DNA of 64,000 nucleotides from Telopea speciosissima (Eukaryota > Streptophyta > Magnoliopsida > Proteales > Proteaceae). The notes beneath the pieces are model-generated. The model searched no databases, was not told the origin of the DNA, and saw nothing but the letters and a program-made list of their open reading frames with translations. Made by a program: the position numbers and the translations under genes. The DNA is taken from positions 67,002,871 through 67,066,870 of the forward strand of contig NC_057918.1 of assembly GCF_018873765.1 (NCBI RefSeq), in the 5' to 3' direction. Positions 37,133 to 47,615 of this stretch are shown in pieces (positions within the stretch are counted from its first letter, which is position 1; each line of letters starts with the position of its first letter).

Positions 37133-37400
37133 CTTGCCTTGTTCGGGTAGAAATCTTACCAAAAAATACCTCCAAAAAACAAAGATTTCTTCAAAATGAG
37201 CAGTTGGGTATCCAGATTTGTGACTAAAGATCCCGAAAAAACAAGCTAAGATCCCATTTTGTAGAGAAATCTTATCGGAAAAACAAACTTTCTTCAAATG
37301 AACAGTTGGGTTTCTAGAAATGGGACTAACGATCCCATCTTGTGGTGTTGTGATTTGTGATAGAAATCTTAGAAAGGAAATTTTATACAAATGAGGAGTA
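37133..37400 (-). promoter_or_regulatory. 5' leader made of diverged copies of the start region, with two upstream ORFs
   Basis: The start-codon context of the SUVH9-like gene is repeated about three times. One copy (37,338-37,294) gives a 14-residue upstream ORF MGSLVPFLETQLFI that ends in TGA. A second (37,257-37,246) gives MGS and then TAG. A third, around 37,235-37,190, reads GSLVTNLDTQLLILK but lacks the ATG. Shared blocks are AAAGATCCC(AT), AGAAATCTTA and CAGTTGGG on the plus strand. Such short upstream ORFs could reduce translation of the main frame. Confidence 0.75.
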
Positions 37401-38100
37401 GGTGTAGTAGTTAGTTGCAGAGCTTGGAAAGTACGGCCATGGCGGATTTACCCTTTCTTTTTCGCTTTTGTAAGTAAAAAAGAGTAAAACTTTGTGAATG
37501 AAAACCTCGGAATCTATCTAGGGTGTTGTTGTTGAAGAAGGGACATGAGATGAGAGAGCATCTCATGATCTCATCCGTTGTGTTGTAGAAATACGAGAGA
37601 ACGTATCCAACCAATGAAAATACGAATTGCTGTTGTAATACGTGGGACCTACAGTAGACAAGTGTGCAATTGATGTAAACAAGTGGATAACAAGTGTCAC
37701 GTATGCATTTACTAAAACACCCTTTGCTTTTTCAATTCAGTAAGTATATATTTTGGCGCTAATAATTTTTCAAAATTTTTTGGTGTTTGATGTCTGACGT
37801 CATATTCACGCTTTTCTATGTCATTCCCTGCTTGCTTAAATAGAATAGAATACTAATAGTGTAGAGTATAGAGTATAGAGTATAGAGGGACCGATAGACA
37901 ACAATGGTGCACCTCGGGCTCTCCCCACTCGGGCCACCCCCTACCAAGTACCAATGGGGCCGGGTTCAGCCCGGGTGGGATGCCCTAGAAACTTAAATAA
38001 GTAATTTATTTAATGGGAAAAAGAATTCTATGGGAGAGTGTGATGCGACGCCCGCACCTACACGCGAAGGAGAGCAAAATGACTGCTTCCCCTTATTTAA
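37400..38100. other. Promoter side of the SUVH9-like gene and intergenic DNA
   Basis: No further coding region. A short tandem array of TATAGAG-containing units lies at 37,861-37,886. A clear TATA box for the minus-strand gene was not identified. The remaining sequence is AT-rich and unremarkable. Confidence 0.4.
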
Positions 38101-38289
38101 TATAAATTTAGGAAAAAGATCTCTGTCTGGGAGTATGGCCTACGCCAGCACTCGCATGAGTCTATCTCTCTCCTCTTCATGTGAAAAGATACTTCTGTCC
38201 CCTTGTTTTAAGGAGGAGAGAGAGAGACACATGGGAATGCTAGCATAGGCCACACTCCCATACAGAAAACTGTTTCCCTATAAATTTAT
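38101..38289. mobile_element. Foldback element, family B (copy 2)
   Basis: Long arms: TAAATTTAGGAAAAAGATC, CTCTGTCTGGGAGTATGGCC and TACGCCAGCACTC on the left are mirrored on the right by GAATGCTAGCATAGGCCACA, CTCCCATACAGAAAAC and TGTTTCCCTATAAATTTA. The interior has CTCTCTC and GAGAGAGA tracts, as in copy 1. Non-coding. Confidence 0.82.
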
Positions 38290-39060
38290 TGCACCTTGTT
38301 TAATTTTGAATGATTGCTTTTAACAAAACATAAACAATTTCATGAAAGTGTAGATGAGACAAATCATAAACAATTTCATGAAAATGTAGATGAGACCATA
38401 GGGATGTCGAAGATTTGGAATGATGTTATTTATTTAATGAGAAGGGTTTTGTTGTGAGGCTGGAGTGTAGTTTCTGTACTAACACAAAGGCCAATGGAGG
38501 CGTATGGACATCCAAGGGTAGGGGCAGGGTGGTCATTTCATTGCCCCATGTGAGAAAGCATAAGGAGTGCCACTGAGCATGTTCTTATTTTTTAAATCAA
38601 AACTGAATCATATAACGAAGTGTCTCATTTTTTTAAACTAAAATTGAACCAATTAACAAATGGTCTCGTTTTTTAACCCAAATCGAACCATTTATTAAAC
38701 GGTTTCACGGTTCCAATGTAAATAGTTCAATTTGATTTTCGATAAACGATTTCGGTATTGTTTTAACACCCATAATAAGAAATACTCTTTTTCTCTTTTT
38801 TTGGGGGTGGGGGGGGTGACCTTTGGATCCGATATCAGCACAGACAGTTGATACATATCGATATCAATATCACTGGCAACCAATACCAATGCCCATACCG
38901 TGAATTACATCCATGAGCCAAGAGAGAAAGTGTTAAGGCCATGCTTTTTATGAGTATGTGGCCACCCTCCAACAAGAACATTACATGGGGTGATCCTATC
39001 GTTATCAATCCTTGGAATGGATATATATGGGAGGGTAGGATAATAACTTTAGGGAGAAAG
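38290..39060. other. Repeat-rich gene-free DNA
   Basis: Holds a degraded family A-like piece at about 38,450-38,590 (GGGGCAGGGTGGTCATTTCA) and a purine/pyrimidine repeat with AAACGGTTTCACGGTTCCAA-like units at 38,590-38,790 ending TTTTAACACCC, similar to the block at 49,390-49,680. A G-run lies near 38,803-38,816. Confidence 0.45.
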
Positions 39061-39235
39061 AACGCTATTTGGATGTGTGTGGTACACTGTCTCTGCATCC
39101 GGACACAAGGGCACGCAAAATAATTGGCACACCCCTTGGGAAGGCCGAAAATATGGGGTGTGGTAGTCATTTTGTGCATCCATGTGTCTGAACATAGGAT
39201 TGCTTACCACACGCATCCAGGTAGCGTTTTCTTTC
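39061..39235. mobile_element. Foldback element, family A-like (degraded)
   Basis: Outer AACGCTATTTGGATGTGTGT and mirrored ACACGCATCCAGGTAGCGTT; inner CATCCGGACACAAGGGC and CATGTGTCTGAACATAGG; centre GTGGTAGTCATTTTG. Same architecture and key words as the family A copies. Confidence 0.65.
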
Positions 39236-39522
39236 CCATAACTTTATCGTGTCCTGTTCCTATTGGAGTGTAGCATTATATAGCTATAGTTGTCCTAGTG
39301 GTGCAAGTTTGACCCAGCCGGCTTGCTCAAAGCCATTTGGAAAATTTTGAAGCCTCAATTGAACCTTTCAAGGGTAAGCTTAGATCGTGTTGGAATTCTA
39401 GGCCAAATCTAGGCTGAAGCCTAGACTTGTGCCTTGGTCTGGCTCTCTATGTCTATAGGGTGGTGTATCTTCTTCCCATCAATTAGGTGAACTAAGAAGT
39501 TGTAATTTTATTTTTGGGAAAG

Positions 39523-39695
39523 AGAATGTCACCTAGTCACGTGGCTCTGCACCCAGCCACAAGGACATGCGAAATGACCACTTCATCACTAGTCATTTTC
39601 ATCTTTCCAGGGGTGTGATGGTCATTACATGCACTCCTATGTTTGGCATAGAAAAGGCACATGTTACGCAACTAGGTGGCGTTCTTTCTCAAAAA
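39523..39695. mobile_element. Foldback element, family A-like (degraded)
   Basis: Outer GTCACCTAGTCACGTGGC and mirrored ACGCAACTAGGTGGCGTTC, inner CACCCAGCCACAAGGACATG and TGCACTCCTATGTTTGGC, centre GTGATGGTCATTACATG. Closely followed at 39,690-39,790 by a short direct repeat (TTCTCAAAAATTATTT twice). Confidence 0.65.
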
Positions 39696-39699
39696 TTAT

Positions 39700-40690
39700 T
39701 TAATGTAAAGGTAATTTTATCAGTTCACATTTTCACTCTCTGTCTTATTCTCAAAAATTATTTTATGTAAGGGTAATTTTATCATTTCACTTTAATAATG
39801 ACAACTTTTGAAAATGACATCAGGAACAAGACAATGTTAAAAAAGTAAGGTAATAATCTTATTATAACTAACCTTGGTTACAACAAGATTTTCTCATATC
39901 TATACACAATATATAAATAGTACTTTTATATATATTGTGTACATATACAAAACTTTGTTTTATATATATGTCAATGAATCTATATATATTAATAAAATAA
40001 AATAAAAAACTCATTTGAAGAGTTTGTTTATAAAAACATTCCCTCTTCATTGTGCCACATGGAATTTTGATAAATAAGTATGTAACTTAGTTCAGTCATG
40101 TAAAATTTATGAGCCTAATTCAATCAAATATCTTCTCTTGTGTTGGCATACATCTTCATGTATATTCATACATATGTACAATATTTCAACCATTCGTGTA
40201 TACTATCCTTTTTTACACCCCAAAAAAAAAAAAATAACACTATGTTTTGATTAATATATGAACGAAGGACCTTAAAGTCTATGTGAGTATGTGCACAAAT
40301 GTTTAGGCTCCATCCAATTTGTCAACATGTGGCGGATATTTGGACATTTGATTGTTCTAGAAAGTTTTGCCAATATATGTACATCTCGTTAGATAAGAGA
40401 TTATTATAATTTATTTATGGCAAAAGGTTCTGTGCACGGCCATGCATCATGCATAGTCAAGCACAGACCTTGGGATGAGAATAAGAGGATGTCAAAATGA
40501 TCAAATCCCCCCCTCATTTAACGCATCGCAACCCTCTCCCCTTATACAGCCGTGTATGAAAACTGCCCCCTTTATTTATATACATCATACTACCATATAT
40601 TTAATATTATACACATTAAGTTGATTTGTTTTTTCGATTTTTATATAGAAATGACAAAAATAGGTCCAAACCCAGCCCATCCTAACCTAA
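39700..40690. other. AT-rich gene-free stretch
   Basis: Strongly AT-rich with many TATATA tracts (39,905-40,000) and an A-run near 40,221-40,233. No coding region or RNA gene recognised. Confidence 0.5.
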
Positions 40691-40692
40691 TA

Positions 40693-41134
40693 GGTAGGGA
40701 TGTAAACGGATCGGATTCGGATCGGATACGGATCGGATGTGATCGGAGTCGGATATTCCCTGGTCGAATACGGATACCTCTAAACGGATTCGGATGCGGA
40801 TCGGATTCGGATTTTCGACCATCCGTTTACATCTCTGCCTTGTGTAACCCGGACCTTCCTCCCCCTAGCGGATACAATTCACTCTCAATCCATATCTCTT
40901 AGATCATGATTCTCTTTTCATCATATTCTATAACTTATTTAATCTTCAAAAACCCTTGAAATCATTATTTACTTAATTTTTTATTATTAAGTATTCGGAT
41001 TTTTTTTCGGACGGATTTTAATCGGAGTATTCGGATTATTTTCCGGATATCTCTAAACGAATACGGATGCCCCTAAACGAATACGGATGCGAATTCGGAT
41101 TCGGATTTCGGTTATCCATTTACATCCGGTAGGG
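40693..41134. mobile_element. hAT-like non-autonomous element rich in CGGAT
   Basis: Left end ATGTAAACGGATCGGATTCG and right end ATCCATTTACATCC are inverted copies, and GGTAGGG occurs directly outside both (40,693-40,699 and 41,128-41,134), close to the 8-bp duplications of hAT elements. The interior repeats CGGAT, GGATACGGAT and GGATTCGGAT many times. An internal copy of the terminus in inverse orientation at about 40,825 makes the first 140 bases a palindrome by themselves. Confidence 0.7.
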
Positions 41135-41470
41135 CTAAGCTTGAGTTGAGATACCCCCACCTTTAGGGTAGGCCTTGATTGAACCTTGGACCTGATTGCA
41201 TCCCTAAGTTCCTACTTCCTACTGTTCGCTTAAATGATAGCTGGAAACTATGCTAAGGATTACACTGTAACAGTATCAAGGGCAACAAGAGAAGCCCTAA
41301 GATTGTTGTGTTGATTCCATTAAAGGGGCATTTCCCTTAAGCATCACTTCTACAATAAACCTACGCAAGGTTTCCCAAGAGTTTGCAAAACTTGTCTGCA
41401 GAGTTAGGTAAGCACTTGTGTTTATGGGTGGAGTACAAGAAAAACTAACAATCACCCTTTTTACAATATA
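41135..41470. other. No gene seen
   Basis: Ordinary AT-rich intergenic sequence between two short transposon-like elements. Confidence 0.4.
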
Positions 41471-41472
41471 AC

Positions 41473-41782
41473 GTTTGGGGAAGTGTTCTCGGTCGGAGAG
41501 TGTGGGCTATGCCAGTGTTCGTTGGGGCTATGACAGGGTTTGTAGTGCACCATCTGATGGCTCACAGTGTTTGGACACGCAGCCCAACACACAGGTAGGG
41601 TGTTGAGCTGCATGTCCAAGCACTTTAGGCTGTTGAATGTGCGCTACACTTCTTGTCGCGCTATAGAGGAGCCCAACGTTATCTCTGTCCTCCCAAACAG
41701 AGACAAAAATGTTATTTCAAAGTAGGGAAGAGAGAGAGCTAAGACACATCGGAACGCTTGGCTTACAAATAACAATTTCCCA
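41473..41782. mobile_element. Composite foldback element, family B-like
   Basis: Starts GGGGAAGTGTTCTCGGTCGG and GAGAGTGTGGGCTATGCCAG like family B and ends with GAGAGAGAGCTAAGACACAT, ACGCTTGGC and AATAACAATTTCCC. The middle (41,530-41,680) holds a separate palindrome with GTGCTTGGACATG-type halves, so one short element seems to sit inside another. Confidence 0.55.
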
Positions 41783-43930
41783 TAACTTTAATATCTGATT
41801 AGACGGTCAAAATCATGATTAGATTATTGTTTTTAATATGAACCTTGAATTAAAATCTAGATGAGAGGCTAAGGCCAAAGCAATAAATGATGAAGATTCT
41901 ACTATAACACAATTGATTTGTCAACAGGATGAGTTGCCAAAACAGTTGCAAAGATAAGCTGGTTTGATTACAAATTATAGAAAAATGGAAGATTCAAAAT
42001 CCCAACTAACTATTGGACAAGCTATCAAGAAAAACATTAAAGGGGCAAAAGATCTCTATTTGTTCACATGACGTCTACACCAGCGTCTGGGCCAATGGAA
42101 TAACACAACTCAGTATTCACTCAGGGGGCAAGAGCATCATTTTATGGTCTCCTGTTAGAGGGCGTAGGGGGCGTGACCAAGCAGGGATCTTTTCCCAGTA
42201 ATAAAATACTATCCCATTTTTTATTTTTTATTTTTTATTTTTGGGAGGGTGGGGGGAGGGGTATATTATTTTAAGATTGCTTGGCAAGCAATAGATATGG
42301 ATTATTTTGGGCTAAAAGGAATTATGTAAGATATGGGTTATCACACAAAAGGAAAAGTCTTGACAAGAAGGAAGCTCATTAAATGGTTTATTTTAAATTA
42401 AGTTAATGGATATATTAAATTTTGAAGAATAAAAGCCACGAACTAAGTCAATGTTTCTATGGCCAAATATGGCTGCGTTTGTAAATTACAAACAAAATAA
42501 AATAAAATAAAACAAAAGGAAAAAACATTTTCTTCATTACTAAGGAAAGAATAATTTAATCAAATATAATTTACTTTGATCGTTACATTAAGATCAATTA
42601 AATGTCAAATTTAATGACTTATCTCAACTATTAGAGTGTCGTTCTCCTCATATTTCAACTTGCTTTTTTGGTTGTTGGATGGATAGGATTATGCTTTTCC
42701 ACCCACCAAGTCAAATTTAAAGGCATAGTTAAATGGCAAGTTCCATCATTTTCCTTATTGTGGCTCCAGTGGTCAGATAGATATGGTTATCATTTGGTTT
42801 GACCAAATCTCAAAACCTATCTCAGTTTTGAGGCCTTTATTCCTCTCTTGTTTTCTCACCAATCCTTCTTTTTTGAAAAGGTTCCCATAAAAGAATTCAT
42901 TAAGTGGTTCGTAAAATTGTATCACGCGAAAAGATGATATAGTAATTTTGACCATTAGATAGATAGCATCATCATATGTCATCCAAAATAAAATTCAATC
43001 TTATACACCTCATGTGATGACATTTCCAACTGTCAATTTGTTTGTTTTCAATAATTCTTCTAAAAGTGAAAAAAGTGGCAGAACGATCGTGTTGCCAAGC
43101 TTAGCAGCCTAGCTCACCTGATTTGTGCCATGTGGAATATAATTAGGATCCACTTTAGATCAATCATGTACAATTCGATGGTCTAGCTCGAGCATCATAT
43201 GACCCATATATATTAGAGTCTCTAATTGGAATTTTTAATGCTCAACCTATTTCGTTTGTATTTTTTACTTTTTAATTAAACTTTGAAATGAAAGTTTTAA
43301 GGCAAACGGGGAATGGAGAATGATGGAATCTAATTGTATACCAAATTTGAACTCCAAATGAACTGCATGTGCGACATATTAATGGGTCTCCGTTCTCTCA
43401 AGCTTGTTGAGATGGTTGTTCTAATGCCACTCACTCTTTTTAAAAATTTTCATTTTCATATAATATTTTCAATGCTTTATTATGCAACTTTTTGAATTCC
43501 ATTTGAGTTGAAACTTTAACATACAACCATTGACCTTGGACTAGGGTTACTAGTTACGAAAAAAGCCAAGGGTGTAGGCCCATTCGAACTTGCCATGTAG
43601 TAGATGGTAGTGTTCGATTTTGTGTCTTGTATTTTATAATGGTCAATGTAATTATTTTTAAGCTTGTATATGTTCAAGTCGAGTTTTCGAGATTCATTAC
43701 ATGTGCAATGATAGAATTTTAATTCTATTAGGATTAGAGTTATTAGGGTGTCTACATATTGTCTTGGTACGGAAAACCTTAGATATAAGAAAAATAGATC
43801 ACATTGTTAGGTGGAAAATGGGGTAGAGTGTTCTTCTAGCTAGTAAAAAAATTATTTGGTTTTCTAAGGTGGATGCAAATATCATGCTGAATCACGTTAA
43901 ATTCCACATGTTCGTGTGTAAATGTGAGTC
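41783..43930. other. Gene-free stretch with one degraded foldback piece
   Basis: At about 42,045-42,200 AGATCTCTATTTGTTCACATG and GACCAAGCAGGGATCTTTTC form the ends of a degraded family A-like unit. The remainder is AT-rich and shows no coding region. Small open frames, such as 42,773-42,982, have no recognisable content. Confidence 0.45.
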
Positions 43931-43934
43931 CGGT

Positions 43935-44057
43935 GACTCTTCATGTATGTGAGCGTAAGTGAACGATTCACAGTCGTTCAAATGGAATATTCTCACAGAT
44001 TGTATTCCATCTGAACGGCTGTGAGTTGTTCACGTATGCTCACATACGTGAAGATTC
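43935..44057. repeat. Long hairpin, 55-bp arms, 13-base loop
   Basis: Left arm 43,935-43,989 (CTTCATGTATGTGAGCGTAA, CACAGTCGTTCAAATGGAAT) and right arm 44,003-44,057 (ATTCCATCTGAACGGCTGTG, TATGCTCACATACGTGAAG) are complementary with about eight mismatches. Such a transcript would fold into a near-complete 123-nt stem, like a microRNA or siRNA precursor or a small inverted-repeat transposon. Confidence 0.8.
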
Positions 44058-44258
44058 CCCGCTCACTGTAAATGTCTGCTTAGTCTTTTTCTCCTTTCTG
44101 TTTATTCTCGAGGACCGGGGGAGTGGAGAGGCAATGAGTACGAGAGAAGACGAGAAGACGGGGACCTTAGTTGCAAAAGAAGGAAGGTGCACCTAAATGA
44201 AGGAGAGGAAGGTATAACAGAAAGAGAGGAATGGAAAAGTCGACACTGATCCACACTA

Positions 44259-45187
44259 TAAGGGTGTCAATCAGTTTAGTCTTGGTTTTTCGGTTCGGCT
44301 CAAGATAAATCGTATAGGAGCACATGTTTTCAAATCGGAGTCCCTTATTCAGTTTTAACCCCATTTGTATTTGGTTAGGATCCTATTTTAGCTGTTTGGG
44401 AACGTTCTTTACATCTTCATAGAAAAAAAAAAAAAAACTTGTTTATTAAGACCATAATCCACTAAACTTTAAAATAGGGGAAAAAATATCAGCCACATTA
44501 ATTAAAGGATTTTTTTTATGGGTAAAGTTGTTTGTAACCACCCCGATTACAACAAAATGTAGTAACCGGACTTATTTGCCCAAGGTGGAGATTTATTGGA
44601 TTTTGTGTCTTGTATCTAGTGAACCACACATTTATTATCAGACTTCTATATATTTGAGTTGGGTTTTAGGTTTATTACATGTATATGGATAACATTGTAA
44701 TTACGTGGGGATTAGGGTTCTATGATGCATCGATGCCTATATATTGTTTATATAGTAGTGTCTAAAGTTGGCCTTCACCAGTAGGCTTGACCAGAACTGA
44801 TTGGTTGAAGCCTGAGACTGACCCGACTGATTAAGAAATGTGTCTGTTAGTCATACTCAAGTACCAATTGATTAATGATCAGACATTCCTGGTGCAAGGT
44901 AGTGGCCCAATGGTCACTTGATCGGGAATGACCCATATTCTGATCGATTAATAACCGAGCATTTATTGCCCGATTTACCCGTCTAAGTCAATTTAGCCTA
45001 ATTATAGTCCATTTATGGCCAATTTAAGGACCTTTTTATAACCCGATTAGTCAATTAATACATTTAAAACCCGATTATAGCCCAATTACTTGAGCCAAGT
45101 TTTGGGTCAGCAATCATTAGATTACATAAATGGGCTTTAAATTGGTGGGGATCGATTCGATCGGGCCTGATCGGTTGACACTCCTAG
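44259..45187. mobile_element. hAT-like non-autonomous element candidate
   Basis: Left end AAGGGTGTCAATCAG and right end GGTTGACACTCCTAG are inverted copies, the terminal pattern shared by many short plant elements. The interior near 44,770-45,170 is rich in GATTGG/CCGATTA-type words and has no open frame. No convincing 8-bp duplication, so a chance pairing of two elements' ends is possible. Confidence 0.4.
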
Positions 45188-45766
45188 TGTATGTGGCAAA
45201 AATCACAAATATAAGCAAAAGAAATTAAGTAGTTAGGTGCAAAGTATTTTTTTTTTACAAGTAAAAAAATCTCTAATTCTCTCGAGCAGATATAGATATT
45301 TATGTTGAACCACGTTAAATTACATATATTTGTGTGTGATTGTTTGCTTGATTTCTTCATTGTTTTTGTGGAGTTGGCCCAACAGTTAGCGATGTACATT
45401 ATGAGTAAGTGGGTTATGAAGGGCACTTTTCAATAAATAAATAAAATAGATATGAGTTTTCCACGCCACTGTAGGAGGGGGGTTGAGTATCTTCCATGCC
45501 ACATCAATAGCGGCAAGGGAGACAATTTTGATCAAGGGGCCCATATGGTGTGGGAGGAGAAAGTATGTCAATGAGGACCCACATGATCAAAAAGGAAAAA
45601 ACTTCACTTTAACATGTGGTAGGATCCATTCGATTGAATTTCACATGACAAATATAATCCTTTGTAAAAGAACAATTTCCTTCCCTAGCAACAAATAATT
45701 AAACCCCTAACATGAGAGTTGTAAAAAGAATGTCTTTTGAACAGTGCAAAAGTAAATAAGGGGCGT
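45188..45766. other. No gene seen
   Basis: AT-rich intergenic sequence. Short open frames only. Confidence 0.4.
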
Positions 45767-45767
45767 T

Positions 45768-45920
45768 GTTCTTTGTCCGGGAACGCATAGGACGCAAGCT
45801 GCGCTTAAACACATGAGGTGGGACGCAACAACCATTACAGTCATTTAGGGGGGTAGGGCGATCATTTTGCCCACCCCCATGTGTATGGGCGCATCTTGCG
45901 CCCCCAATGCAAAAAACATT
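45768..45920. mobile_element. Foldback element, family A (copy 3)
   Basis: GCGTTGTTCTTTGTCCGGGA, then ACGCAAGCTGCGCTTAAACA; centre GGGCGATCATTTTGCCCACC; mirrored CCCATGTGTATGGGCGCATC and TTGCGCCCCCAATGC. More diverged than copy 2. Lies 30 bases from copy 4. Confidence 0.7.
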
Positions 45921-45949
45921 TTTTCAATAATAAACAAACTGATGCACGT

Positions 45950-46091
45950 TCTTTGTTCGAAAACACACCTGCACCCAGACACATGGGGCAGGATAGGGGC
46001 AAGGTTTGGGTCATTAGGGGGGGCGGGCTGATCATTTTGCCCACCCCATGTGTCTGGGCGTACCCTATACCCAGTGCAGAGAACTTTATCC
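45950..46091. mobile_element. Foldback element, family A (copy 4)
   Basis: GTTCTTTGTTCGAAAACACA, CTGCACCCAGACACATGGGG; centre GGGCTGATCATTTTGCCCAC; mirrored CCCATGTGTCTGGGCGTACC and CAGTGCAGAGAAC. Arms of about 55 bp. Confidence 0.75.
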
Positions 46092-46176
46092 CTAGATAAA
46101 TATTTTTACAAAAAAATAATAATAAATAAATGTTTATATAGCAATGGGAAAATAAGGGATTCAAACATAATAAAAA

Positions 46177-47615
46177 GGGATGAAACACCCCCTGAAAATG
46201 GGTCGAAACTCAGATCACCCCCTCTACACTAACGGTGTTAGTCTGCTGTTAGTTATTGGTGTAAAAGGACTATTTTACCCTTGTACTAAATCATTAGAGT
46301 TAAATTTACATTACTACCATTGCCTTCATCTTCAACCTAAAATACCCCACCCTTTCCTCTCTCTCCTCTCTTCTCCCTCGCCGGCTAGTAGCCCCCACCC
46401 CTTCTCTGCTTTGCAACTTGCCCGGGGCTCCTCCGTTCGCCTCTGGTTTTCTTTCTGTGTAGAGCTTGAAAGGGGGAAGCAAGAGAGGGGGTTTCCATTT
46501 CTGCAACTTGCCCGCAAAACGCCGTCAGGAACAGAAACGGGCTAGGTCGAAGGGTAAAACAGCTCCGGTGACGCCCACGGTTGATGAAACTATCGAAGAT
46601 TCATTGAATAGTCCAATCGATTAGGAGCTGGTCGGAAGACGAGAAGTTTGTAGAGAATCAAATGATGGAGGAAGAATTGAGCTCTCCGGTGGCTGCTCGC
46701 TCTGTAAAGAAAGCAAAGAAAGCAGCTTCAAATGTTGAGAGCCGCTTATACGGAAAACCAGTTCCAGAGGCGGGTTATGAGGTGGATGGGCAACGATGTC
46801 GATGCTCAAGAGCGCCTGCAAGATTCCGAAATCCTCGCCTCTGTTTGGCTTCCTGCCCTTCTTGGGTTTCTTATTCTCATATGCTGTCTGTTGCGCCTGC
46901 GCGGAGGAGGAGAGTTCTACCTCTGCCTCTACCTCTGCCGCTGCGGCTGTCTGCTTGGTGGTGGTGGACTCTGCCGCCTCCAGCTCCTTGACGACAGTGA
47001 TGCTGGACCAAGCCCTCCCCTCCGATCCGAAACAGAAGGAAGAGGATGAAAATCAAATACAACTCAGTATGAAAAACCAATTATGAAAAGAAAAGGGCTC
47101 TTTTGAACTCTTTATTCTCGATCAATAAAGAGAAGCGGTAGTGAATTAATTGAGATTGAGAAGAACCTTGAACAGAAATGATGCCTGAAGATGAGAATTC
47201 AATTCAAATAGCGAACCCAGTTGTAGCAACAGTTACTTTAATGGTGGCAGAAAAAAGAAATCGGGGCTGTTTCTTGAGGTTCCAGAAGGCGTATTCTTGT
47301 CGAATGCAAATGCCGAGCGGGGTATCCATTGGATTGCGACCCAGTTTTTGGGTGCAACTGCGAGCCATTTTTGGATTGCGAGGAAAAAGACGAGATTGAT
47401 TTGCAGGTCATGTGAGGAAGAGAGCGTGAGAAAGAAGATAGATTTTGGGGATTTTAGATTAAAAAGTAAAATAGTAATGATATACTAATCAAGGATAGTT
47501 TAAAATTTTAAATAAATTTAACTATTTGATTTCATCAGTTAACTAACGATAGAGTATAATCTGAGTATTGGTCTCTAAAATTTTAGTTTCGATTCTTTTT
47601 TAGAGGGTGTTTCGT
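46177..47615. mobile_element. Pack-MULE candidate with GC-rich interior
   Basis: The left end (GGGATGAAACACCCCCTGAA, GGGTCGAAACTCAGATC) is mirrored at the right end (AGTTTCGATTC, TAGAGGGTGTTTC), and TAAAAA lies outside both (46,171-46,176 and 47,615-47,620). Left subterminal sequence (TAGTTATTGGTGTAAAAGGA, CTATTTTACCCTTGTACTAA) is shared with the 370-bp MULE at 10,616. Between about 46,330 and 47,090 the base composition turns GC-rich and carries overlapping open frames (46,662-46,991, with Lys- and Ala-rich start; 46,732-47,049), none of which I recognise. The pattern suits a MULE that captured gene fragments. A clean 9-bp duplication was not found. Confidence 0.6.

Noticed and set aside
37133..37390. 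N-terminal extension of the SUVH9-like protein to the ATG at 37,390
   Set aside because: The 86 extra codons lie in the duplicated leader, look unlike any family member, and the downstream MGS start gives the usual family length (653).
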